Part shown: piece after piece, positions 1 through 9,969 of the stretch | How positions within the stretch are numbered: position 1 is the stretch's first letter | Layout: every line of letters starts with the position of its first letter | Assembly: GCA_036346395.1 (NCBI GenBank) | Contig: CM070599.1 | Coordinates: 13,755,232-13,819,231, forward strand | DNA from: Hsuehochloa calcarea | Taxonomy: Eukaryota > Streptophyta > Magnoliopsida > Poales > Poaceae | Length of the DNA: 64,000 bases | Direction: 5' to 3' | Notes under the pieces: generated by a model | What the model saw: only the letters and a program-made list of their open reading frames with translations | Databases searched by the model: none | What the model was told of the DNA's origin: nothing | Position numbers and translations under genes: made by a program

Positions 1-127
1 TGGTTCTCCTAACAAAGTTCCGGTCTTCTTCGCTGTTGATCATAGTTGACTCCGGAGCGTGCTGGACCTTGGTTCTCCTAACAAAGTTCCGATCTTCTTC
101 GCTGTTGATCATAGTTGACTCCGGAGC
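1..127. repeat. Two-copy tandem duplication, 69-bp period
   Basis: Bases 1-58 and 70-127 are the same except for one G/A difference; an 11-bp spacer separates them. The first copy may continue left of the window. Confidence 0.9.
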
Positions 128-670
128 TACTTTCGGGCACAAGTTCATTCCATCCTGACCCTCACATTAGTCATAAACACATCATGCAACACATGCACCA
201 TTACCATAGCCCTCAACCAATTCTCAAATTTCACCTCACAATCTTAGTCATTCAGATCGCCTTCATGCCGGCCGATCATGGCACCGCGTTTGGCCAAACC
301 GACAGTGGTCTAACCGCCATGATGTGGCCGGGCTGACCGCTTCACTGCACCTGAAATTACCCTCTCTGGAGTCCTGGACTTTCAGAAAAACTCTATCTAG
401 TTCTAGCTCGATGCTCAATCTGCCATGATACCTAGTGCAAACACATTCCTACACGTGCCTGCATAAGTGTATGGTGTCCAAACTCCAATAATCCATAGGG
501 TCCACAGGGCCGGTCAGATCGCTTGGTACATGGCGGTCAGACCGCCAGGCCATGGTCAGTCAGACCGCTACCAAGGTCGGTTAGACCGTCTGGCCATGAC
601 TATTCAGACTGCCACCATGGCCGGTCTGACCGCTTACCACCTGGCAGCATTACTGATTGCAAATACAACA
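1..670 (-). mobile_element. Diverged Sirevirus-like LTR, cut by window edge
   Basis: Non-coding. Several landmarks occur in the same order as in the Sire-2 LTRs read on the plus strand (39646-41444): a CGCTGTTGAT-type stretch, ACAAGTTC, CATCATGCAA, a segment near 430-470 resembling the LTR's AGTGCATT/CTTGCCTAC block, and clusters of GGTCAGACCGC-like palindromes (roughly 250-345 and 515-640). It ends ACAACA at about 670, a plausible LTR terminus. Divergence is large, so this is an older or different subfamily. The left end lies outside the window. It may sit inside an intron of the acyltransferase gene that follows. Confidence 0.55.
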
Positions 671-2028
671 AATTAACCTAGATTGTGATGTTTCTCTTGC
701 TATGGATGGTTTTATTTGTGCATCGAAATAATAATACAATTGGCTCCAAGTAGTTAAGTGAGAAACATCTGAGCATCTATTTGGGTTGCATGGAGTAATG
801 GTAACTGGGAATGCATCAGCTACCGAGAAACAAACTTTATCTTAGAATGGAATGCATGAGCTACTTTCTTTACCCTACTATTTGGGTAGTATGCTTTAGA
901 GGTTCTCATGCTTCTCTGTGCTTCTTGCTAGCAATATGTTGATGGAATTTGGTATTTTTAGAAAAATGTAATACATGTTAGAATTCTGCTGCTATTTTCT
1001 CCCAAAAACTAAATTGCACAAATCTTCAAGGATTGCTGTTAGTAGTGGAGTAGTGGGTGGTTGCAAATCTGACCCATAATGTGCTTAACATTTGTGCTTT
1101 TCACTTTTGGGGAGAGCATTGAAGCACCTCTTTACTAACATGCTTGGATTTTATTCTTTTTTGCTGCTTAAACCAAGATATTCATTGCACTTATATTGTA
1201 CCTTGCCTTCCAAATAGTTTATACCACTGATTGCCTTACGGTAGCTCAGTTTTGAGAAACAAACATAACATTGCATCCCTGAAGTATTCAGGCAATACCA
1301 TCAAATTGAGTCTATTTAAATCATCATAAAATATTTATGCATATGCTTGCAGATGTCCTGAACCTATAACACTCAACAGCTTTCAGTGGCTGTTTGTAAG
1401 TGCAACTATGTCAGCTTGAAAACTTCGCAAGTGCCTTTTTGATGTCCATGTTATATGCTCCACGATATTATAGCTTGTTTTTTGGACTACGCAGTTCCCA
1501 TGCATTTTATTTGTTAAAAAACCAACAACTTTTACTTTTTGTCACGCCAGATTCTCCAAAACTGTCTTTCCCAGTTTCCCTACTAGGTAGAATGAAGTAG
1601 ATATAACTTTAAAAAATTGGATATTGATTAACTCATGCTTTATATTTTTGTTAATACTTAATACCATAGTCTATTAGCTCCTATTGCTAGTAACTTTTTG
1701 CTAACCATTGTTTGGCAAGAATTCTCATTCATTCATAGTTGAAGTATTAATGCTTTGCTCCTTTGCTTGAAGAGACCATTTCACTTGTGTAACATGAAAG
1801 GGTATAACAAGGAAAAGGTAGGCCAGAGTAGAAGCAAGTGCGCCGATGTGTTTATAATGTTATTAGTGTGCTCATTGCTCTGTTTATCATATTAAAAATA
1901 TATACACTGCTTCTCCAGTGCTTTTTTAAGACTTCTTTCGAACTAGTGTCCTTTTTGCTTCCACACTGCTATGTCGATCCATAGTATTCTGAAGTGTGAA
2001 ATCATTTTCTTTTTGTGGTGCTATGCAG
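671..2028 (+). other. No coding signal; probable intron of the acyltransferase gene
   Basis: AT-rich sequence with no recognisable protein match in any frame. It ends in a pyrimidine-rich tract and the acceptor TATGCAG just before the first recognised exon at 2029. I searched it by eye for the DHHC cysteine-rich exon that should precede that exon and did not find it. It is therefore either intron, with upstream exons left of the window, or flank of a truncated gene copy. Confidence 0.5.
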
Positions 2029-3416
2029 TTTTACACCTTCCTTGAGACGACACTCGTTACTCTCTCTTTATTGCCTCACTTCATAGCCTTCTTCAGCGAT
2101 ATCGATATCCCAGGAAGTCCTGCAGCACTTGCAACCACATTTCTCACGTTTGGTAAATGCATTATTACTTTCTGGAAAAATTATGCGTGAGATTGATTGA
2201 TTGAACATCAACTAAAACTTTTTCTTTCTTTGCAGTGTTGAATCTGGCCTTTTCCTTGAGTGTTCTGGGTTTTATGATTATGCACCTTTCACTTGTTTCT
2301 GCTAATACAACAACGATTGAGGCAAGTATCTACTATCTAGCAATATAATGCTAAACATTTTTTTTTGTTATGTGCATGATGATATTAATTTGTTACTTTG
2401 ATGTACAGGCATATGAAAAGAAAACTACTCCACGTTGGATGTATGATCTTGGTCGGAAGAGGAATTTTGCCCAGGTTAGGCTTGTGCAGACTTCTATTTT
2501 GAAGAGCTTACTAAATAGTCAATCACTTACTAAATAGTTTTTATATGATGCAAGCATGCACCAACTTGGGTTTATTTCAAGAGAATAATACACCTATCAT
2601 GACAAGGTGGCATCAAAATCTCTGTAGATATGTCGATTACATGTGGAAATGCTGATATTTCAGATATCCATGTAGCTCAACCCGCTTTCGCTCATCATGT
2701 TCTTATTTATAATCATTGTGAGAGCTAAATTTACTGTTATACAAGGCTTGAAGCAGCACAAACAGTAATTTTATCGGGCCTGTATAATGCTTAGAAACTT
2801 TGGTAAAATGACGGAAGCAATTTAGGCGATGCAAGTGCCTAATTTTCCTTATTAAACTAGGAATATAATATTTGTGGTTGGAAAACCATCATGTCGTTGC
2901 AATATGCCAAGATATTCATTAATTGAAGTTTCATACATTTCGAGTGTGACATTTCGCAGGCAGTTTTGCTAAGGAGCCATGGTACAATTGTGCAAGCTAC
3001 AGAGCTTCATATTATTTGACTTGTGATTCCTTATAAATTATAATTTTATTTTGGGTCCGTAAAATGACTAAGATGGCTCAAATATAAATAAGGGGAAAAC
3101 CCAGCAAAGTTGCTGGTCCTTATTCAAGTCAGTATCTGTGAGCTGCAATATCTGAAACATGACTTTTTTTTATTCCCTTTTTTTTGCTAGCCATTCTATG
3201 CCAGGTTGCAGTTTTTGTCTGTCAATACTAACGTATGCGAAAGTTACTTTCATATAAAACTATCTTAGTAAACCAAGTTTTTGTTATCAGGTTTTTGGAA
3301 ATGACAAGAGGTATTGGTTCATCCCCGCATACTCAGAAGAGGATTTGAGAAGAATGCCTACTCTACAGGGCCTTGATTATCCAGTCAGGGCAGATTTGGA
3401 TGGGCAAGAATTATGA
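2029..3416 (+). CDS. DHHC protein S-acyltransferase (plant PAT13-16 type), last four exons only
   Basis: Exons at 2029-2152, 2236-2321, 2409-2474 and 3291-3416 join in phase to an open reading frame ending in TGA (3414-3416). Exon 1 gives FYTFLETTLVTLSLLP, a membrane segment; exon 2 gives a second membrane segment (LAFSLSVLGFMIMH) and the family TTxE motif (NTTTIEAYEKK across the exon 2/3 border). Exons 3-4 hold the conserved C-terminal NFAQVFG and a YWFIPAYSEEDLRRMP stretch. These enzymes attach palmitate to cysteines of membrane proteins at the Golgi, plasma membrane or vacuole. The catalytic DHHC cysteine-rich domain, which precedes exon 1, is not visible: the 5' exons either lie left of the window or are lost. 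Introns 1 and 3 are GT-AG; intron 2 (2322-2408) starts GCAAGT, a GC-AG intron. No stops or frameshifts within the four exons, which favours a functional gene. The exact paralogue is uncertain. Confidence 0.85.
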
Positions 3417-4329
3417 TGGGACAATTTTGCCGGTGCCCCCCACTTTCCATCTGCATCAAGTGTGTTCCATTTAAAATTTTGATGGTTTTCTTGCCAGATA
3501 TCTCAGTGTTCAACATCTAATGGTACAACTGACAGCATTGCTGGTTGGGTTATGCAAGGCATCCAATGAGCCAGCTTTCATAGGAGAATTTTTTATTATT
3601 AATTAACCTTTTATTAATTTTATTTTAAAATTAACTCTCTGTGAATTTTATTTTCAATTCTGACCCTTTTAGTCACGCTACCATGCGTGGCGTGGCAAAA
3701 CAACACTGTCACGCCAGTCCATATCTGGGTAAACTCTTGTCACACTACCACCCGTGGCGTGACAGTGTTGTTTAGTGATAAAAAGTGCTATTTTAGCGGA
3801 TTTATCTACATTGCTTGTGGCGTGACCAAAAGGATTAGAATTGAAAATAAAGTTCGCGGGGTTAACTTTAAAATAAAATTTTAAAAAGGTTAAGTAATAA
3901 AATAGTTCTTCACAGGGTGACTTGTGACACCATGTGTGATTCACTTCTGCTGTCTTTGCGACGGCGAAGAAATTAGAGGCCCTACACTCCTGCCGTCGAG
4001 GTCAGAAAAGGCTTGTGATGTAAATTCTTCGTAGTGTGTTTTAAATGGGCTTTGAGACGTATGATGTACTTTGATTGAGTTGTGCAATACATATCAGAAA
4101 GGTAATGTTGCTTTTATAGAGCACCATTTGTTGATGAGATAACTTGTGTTAATTAGAGAACTTGTGGGTGCTTAAGTGCTGTGATTAGTCTATTATTTCA
4201 ACCTGTATAACATCAACTTGATAAATCCATCTCGCACCCTGGATAATAGAAACTTTACAATTTGTTTGTCATACGCGTTCCCCACTTATGACAAGCATGG
4301 ATCCGGTCTGGTAAAAACTTAAGATGTTA
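3417..4329 (+). other. 3' UTR and downstream flank of the acyltransferase gene
   Basis: Follows the TGA directly. It is interrupted by the MITE at 3584-3911. I see no other gene. The sequence after the MITE (3912-4329) is unique within the window, and no single polyadenylation site can be chosen with confidence. Confidence 0.5.
3584..3911. mobile_element. MITE-like foldback element with roughly 90-bp inverted arms
   Basis: The left arm (about 3584-3677) is matched, imperfectly, by the reverse complement of the right arm (about 3821-3911). Shared blocks include TTAACC, ATTTTATTTTAAA.TTAAC and TATTTTCAATTCT. Between the arms sits a second, perfect 19-bp inverted repeat (3698-3716 with 3755-3773). 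No coding capacity. The target duplication is not clear, so the superfamily cannot be assigned. It lies about 170 bp after the acyltransferase stop, probably within the 3' UTR. Confidence 0.75.
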
Positions 4330-5907
4330 CCTACAACTACTATCACTATTAATTTTAAATCACAATCAAGTATTACTACCTTCTAGACTTTATGAGTAAA
4401 CATTTAACAATTTGGTAATAATAAATTTCAGTAAGATGATTAATCATAACCCAAATGTAATATGGTCCAACTAATTATCAAAGGTATTATAGGTAAATTT
4501 TAATTAAGGAAAAATATCAACTAGTAACATTATCAACCGTGAGGAACTAACGGAATCATAATTTATCCAATTATTACAAGTTAAAAATGAATGAATTGCT
4601 ACACAAATGCAATAATTTCATGTTCTACTTCCACTGCAAAGTATGTCGTCATCAACGTTCACTTAAAATAACAAATAAGCAAGAGTGAATCAAAGACTTA
4701 GTAAGTACAAAGAAAAATAACAACGAAGCATCATCTCATAAACAATTCAGTCATTATCTCATAACACAATTTTCTACAACTTCTTAGCTGATCAAAAGTT
4801 CAGATTAAATTATCTAAACTACTGTTTTTAATATAGAAGACATATCTATCATCTTCTGGACATCCAACTTAATAATTTCATATATTTTAATGCACACATG
4901 CAAAAATAATGATCTAGGACTTTTCATAAACTAAATAACATTATCTACCATAACCTAGTTATGACAAAAATTTCATTTTGCCATTAATTTTGTCAAATTA
5001 AAGTTTTTTCACGACTGCTTGCTACAACACCTCGGTTATCTAGACTTTCAAAAATCATAACTTCTATTCTACCCGTGAACATATTATGTTCTTAGACTCA
5101 CTGGAATCCTTACGAAGTTATCTACCTTTTTATGTAGATATAAACCGCTAATTAATCCATATTCTAATTTTAATCTACACACTTATGCGCACTACCAGAA
5201 ACCGACAACCTGACCAGACAACAGCCTTACAAGATTCATAACTTAAAAACTACTCATCCGATCGACATGAATAAACATTCTACAAAAAGCTATTGAGATC
5301 CTCTACAACTTTATAGGAGACGAAATTTCCAAATTTCTCACTACTAGTACCTGAAACTACAGTGCAACTGAAACAACAGAAAACTGATTTACTAAACGAT
5401 TTCTCCTGGCCAGGAAAATGCTAAACAAAACAGAGGAGAAACTTGATCGTCACCCTTGGAGATCATAACGACGAACATGAAATCCCAGTGATATTCTCCT
5501 CCTTTCCTCCCTTCCTCTTCCTTTCTTTCTCTTCCTTCCTTCCTTCCTTCGTTCCTTCCTCTTCCTGTCTTTCCTTTCTACTGTTGAATCCTCCACATAA
5601 CCATGCAAATCATGGAGCAAGAATTATCAAGCAAAGCACTGTAGCGCAAGGAAGTGGCGCTTGGGAGAGAAAGAGCAGTAGGGGGTGTGCAGCAGTTGGA
5701 CCAGGAAAAAGGGGGGGCGGCGCAAGGGGAGGGAGGGGTTTAGGGTTTGGTTGCTCTCCCTTTAGGCCGGCTTGCCCCTTGGGCCAAACGTCGTGGGTTG
5801 AAAGCCTACAACCCAAGTTCTCTAAATTAAGAAAAAAACACCCCTTTTAAACCTCTAATTCCTTTTCTAATACAATTATCCTCCCTAAAGAGAAACATGA
5901 TATTACA
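4330..5907 (-). mobile_element. Gypsy LTR G1 (3' LTR, minus strand)
   Basis: Ends with TATTACA at 5907 followed by a minus-strand polypurine tract (TTCTACCCTTTAAAC on plus) and CAGAATTCGACCC. This is the same LTR-PPT-interior order as at 15694 in Chromo-A. A segment near 4680 (GCAAGAGTGAATC) matches the corresponding LTR segment near 34350. The left boundary is not resolved; no clear TG start was found. Old and diverged from the other LTRs. Confidence 0.6.
5494..5579. repeat. CCTT-rich polypyrimidine microsatellite in G1 LTR
   Basis: About 86 bp, almost entirely C and T, built on CTTC/CCTT units. On the element's own (minus) strand it is a polypurine run, like the one at 37291-37385 in G4. 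Confidence 0.85.
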
Positions 5908-6012
5908 TTCTACCCTTTAAACAGAATTCGACCCTGAATTCTACTCACCGCTCTACTCAAAAGAACAACCATAACTGAAATTAAACAACAGATAACACTT
6001 ACCCGACATGAA
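5908..6012 (-). other. Remnant of G1 internal sequence
   Basis: About 105 bp that resembles, read on minus, the pre-PPT stubs at 36960-37063 (G4) and beside the PPT of Chromo-A. It ends abruptly where the G2 LTR begins. Short, no coding domain left. Confidence 0.55.
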
Positions 6013-8120
6013 TGTAATATTCTAAAATTAACCCCTGGGGGGCCTATGCATAATTAGACGAAAGGGGATACGTCAAAAGGGAATATTTTGGAGTTTTTAG
6101 GGAGGAGTTGGTTTGTACCGGTATAAAAGAATTATGGAAATTAGGGGATCTAGAAACCCTAGCTCTCTTTCTATTTATCCCGTACGCCGCCACCCTCATC
6201 AAATTTCTTTTCTTTTGCCTGGTGCATAGGCCATCGCCACCTGCCGTTTGTCCGCCTACAGAGCACAACCGCCTCCTGCTGCTACCGCGTGAGCGCCTGC
6301 GGCCGAACGCCTACTGCCGCGTGGGTGCGTAGCCACCTGCCCGTCGAATGCCATCGCCACCTGCAGCGTGCGCGTGGAAGTCCGGTTGCCTGCATTGATT
6401 TCCTGCCCATACGCGAGGAAGCCTCCGGTTGCTGTTCGGCCAGTACGTGGAAAATCAGCTGCCTCACGTCGCCTACAGTTTTGCTTGCCACCGTGTGTCG
6501 GTTTGTGTTTCCCCATCACTAGTTTCCTTGCACTGCTACGACTAGTTAATGGGAGGTGCATGCATGCGTTCCATTGGTAAAGTAAGGGCCACAGAAGAAC
6601 TAGATAATGCTGCATGAAAGTATCTGTTGGCATCTTTGTATTCTGCTATGACTAGATAATTAATGGGAGATGCCTCTTTTGCATGCATGCACATGCTTGA
6701 GTGCTACTAGCAAAGCTTGCCTTAGGCTGATTTAGCGTTGTGACTAGAAAAGAAGTGCATGCTGCATTGTATAGTAGATAGAGAGAGATGAATTAGATAA
6801 TGCTAATTAGTAGTTAACTAGTTTGGCCACGTAGCATTGTATGCATGCATGTTTAAATAGTAAAGATGAGACAGTAGCTAGTTGGTGCTGCATGCTTCGT
6901 ATATATGTGTTTCTCTAGGATAATAAAGGAGAGAGAGGAGCTAGCATGTTTTGTTGGAACAATAAGGGAAAATATTAGCATGTTTATAGTCGAGGAGATA
7001 TCGAACAGTATATTGGTTGTGGTCTACTGTTCTGTTGTACGATTTATTCGGGAACTTTAATGGCCAATTTTGAGAATGTTACCTACTAGTTAATTGTATT
7101 GAATTTCAGTAGCTTTCCATATAATATTTAATCATGTCGAGTGGACGCGTATATTTCGAGTTATGAATTTTGTAAGGCTGCTGCCTAGGGAGTTGTCGTC
7201 GTTTGGCATCATCTTGGTAGACTGCAGATTAAAATAGTAAATGGACTAATTGAGTTTTTGATCTACATGAAATATGTAGATAATTGTCCAAGGGTTATGT
7301 AGAATCCAAGAACTCGAATTTTCGTCGGGTAAAACAAAAGTTATGAATTTAGTAAGACTCGCTATACCGAAGATGACAGATCGGTCTTCTGGGATAAAAA
7401 CAGAGAGTTAGGTGATTTAATTAGTAGTCTTGGTAATCTAAGAAAATATGGAGAATTTGATGAACAATCCATAACTTGGTGGTTTTCTATGATCGGACTT
7501 TGGAGTCAAAAGTTATGCTCTTTTTAGTATCAGGACAGTAAGGGGTGACTGTTCGGTACCAGGGAAGCATGGTAGATTTGGGGACGTGTAGGAGCGATGT
7601 CGATTGATTGTTGTTCTTATGGTATTGTAGCTTGTATTGAAATTTGAGTATTTAATGTAGAAGAGACGTCGTGCTTGTTGCTATCTTCTAGCCAAACCGT
7701 GCGTCGCAACTAGTAAAGGCAAAAGCATGGTAGACAACGATCAATGACTGATCACTGTGATTCTTTATCTTTTAGTACCATTATTGCTGTGCTTTTATTT
7801 TTATTTAATTATGAGCAATGAAATGGTTTGATTTTATCTTGTTGACGAACCTGAGGAAAATTGGATATGATGAATATGATGAAGTTTAGCATTTTTGCAT
7901 TCATAAGCATCTTTGCATATGAGAAAGTGATCATGATAGATCACAAATCCACGGGAGTGGAGAAGGTCCCCGGTCCTTGAGGAGGAATGAGCTTGAGAGT
8001 GAATGTTGTCGCGAGCATTCACTCACGCTATACCGGTATACGCGAAAGAAGTGCATGTGGACATGTAGAGTAGAGTTGCATTGATATATGAGATGAATGG
8101 GTGTGAAATAAAGAGAATAG
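6013..8120 (+). mobile_element. Gypsy LTR G2 (plus), interrupted by Sire-1
   Basis: Starts TGTAATATTC. A promoter-like TATAAAAG lies at 6122-6129 with a GC-rich transcribed region after it (about 6180-6520). It contains the palindrome TATACCGGTATA near 8030, also seen in the LTRs of G4 (near 38572) and, partly, Chromo-A (near 34499), which ties these LTRs to one broad family. Sire-1 begins at 8121 and the rest of the LTR is missing from the window. Open frames inside it (for example 6256-6633 minus) have no protein similarity I recognise and are taken as chance. Confidence 0.6.
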
Positions 8121-9909
8121 TGTGGATATCATGGGGATATGCTCCAGATCTTAGGATGATGTGACAATTGGCAATGGTGTTTACGGTTTGTCGTTTCACG
8201 AGTTTTCGACAAAGCTTCAGCATTCTCGATGTGGGCGGTCCGACTGGCCATAGCATGGCGGTCCGACCGGTCCCAAATCGGTCGGACCGGCCATGTGCGG
8301 CGGTCGGACCGGCGGTGACCTAAAAGTACTCAGAACTGGCTGGGCCAAAAATAGATGTTGTAGGCAAGTGAGGGGATTCCAATGCACTTGGTCTCATGAT
8401 TTTTGGAGTCTCCAGTAAGAAGTTCTATTCGTTTTAAGTTTCCAGAAGGTTTTGGAATTTGTGGCATGAATTTCGCTTAAGTTCAAGGCGGTCCGACCGC
8501 TCACAGGAGCGGTCCGACCGTTAGGCGGTCCGACCGCTCACATGGAGCGGTCGGACCGGTTTACTTGAACGCCGCCAACTTCGTGGCGATGTTGTTTTGT
8601 TAGGTCAAAGTCATTGGTATCGTGGCATATGGTTTGCATGATGCATGTTTTGACTAACATGGGTCAAGTTGTGAAGAACTTGTTCCCGAATTCGTGTTTG
8701 CTTGTCTATGGTTGTGCAGGTTGCTTGGTGGTCAACGACGGTCAACGGCGAGGAGGATCGGGACTAGACTTGGAGAGTTGAGGTCCAGAACGATCGACGA
8801 TGCCGGGTGAGGTCAATGACTCAAGCGTGACACAAGATGGACAAGGGTGACCTATTGGCAAATCCATGGCGCATGGTGAAGCGGTTTAGGTCAAAAGGTT
8901 AAAGACGGCGCTTATGCGCAGCATGCGTGTGACCCGCTTGTTAGTGGGCCTTAACGGAGCCCAATTGAGTCAAACCCTAGAGAGTTCTAGGCCTCCACTA
9001 TAAATAGGAGGAGGTGGTGGCTGCACCAATCGCTCTCGCTCTTTTGTTTCAAAACCCTAATTGTCTTAGGGAGAGTTGAGGTGGAGGCTAGAGCTTTTGG
9101 TGGTTTGAGGTGAATTTCGTGATCTTGGATTGACCACTGATCCATGATGGTGTGGGTGTAATCCAACAGCAATCACGTTCTTAATCTATGCAAGGTTTGC
9201 TTGAGATAAGTCTCTTTCGTTCTTGCTTTCAATTTCGTGATTTTAGGCTTTCTTTGATCCGCGAGTTTGTGATTGATTCTTTCACGTGAATTAGCTTGCC
9301 GTGATATGTGTGAATCTATCTAGCATCATCTTGATCTTCAATCACTCACGAACAAGCTTTAGGATCAAGTTTTCGTTCTTGCCCGGTTTTAGACCCTATG
9401 TTATTCAATTGAAAACTGTTCAGGATCTATCCAAGAATTATCATAATATTCGATTGGAATAGGTTCTCAATAGCATAGAAAAGGTGTGTGCAAAGTTTCA
9501 TAAAGTTTGGAGTTGAGAATCAAAAGTTTGACCTAATTGCAACTTCGTTATCGGGCCGATTTTATCGTTTGAGATCGGTTCGAGCCGCCGTCCGATCCGC
9601 CCGTCATCACCGGCCGATCGATTTTGAGCGGTCCGACCGCCAAGATAACAATGGTCGACCGCCTGGCAATCGGTCCAACCTACCGGGTCCGAGGTCGACC
9701 GCCCGTGCTTTGTGATTCGTAATCTTAGTTGATTGTGTTATTTTGCTTAGGGGATTTAATTGGATTCAATACTAGTCTTCCACAGATCGTATATTGATCT
9801 TCATAGCTTCATCATAGCTATTGGAGTGAAATTGTGTTGAATTCATATTTTGTGAAAAAGTGAGCGTGCTCCTATTCACCCCCCCTCTAGTCGCCTTTTC
9901 GGTCCAACA
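8121..9909 (+). repeat. Sire-1 5' LTR
   Basis: TGTGGATATC...GGTCCAACA, 1789 bp. It aligns by eye along its whole length with the reverse complement of both Sire-2 LTRs. It carries palindrome clusters of CGGTC(C/G)GACCG at about 8230-8320, 8485-8560 and 9545-9700. A TATAAATAGG promoter box lies at about 8999-9008. Confidence 0.9.
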
Positions 9910-9911
9910 AG

Positions 9912-9923
9912 TGGTATCAGAGC
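9912..9923 (+). other. Sire-1 primer-binding site
   Basis: TGGTATCAGAGC, the standard complement of the 3' end of plant initiator tRNA-Met, two bases after the LTR end. Confidence 0.9.
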
Positions 9924-9969
9924 CCGGTTAGTTCACTCTTGATCTTAACCGGTCACTGAACTTTAGACG

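Noticed and set aside
1352..1400. Candidate upstream exon of the acyltransferase (between GCTTGCAG and GTAAGTG)
   Set aside because: Contains stops and does not encode the expected DHHC or NYKYF segment.
5443..5850. 135-codon plus frame near the CCTT repeat
   Set aside because: Low-complexity serine/phenylalanine run from the microsatellite inside an LTR.
6256..6633. 125-codon minus frame in the G2 LTR
   Set aside because: Overlaps frames on the other strand; no similarity and lies in a TATA-led LTR leader.
9912..9923. tRNA gene fragment
   Set aside because: Only the 12-base PBS complement is present, at an LTR border; no cloverleaf.
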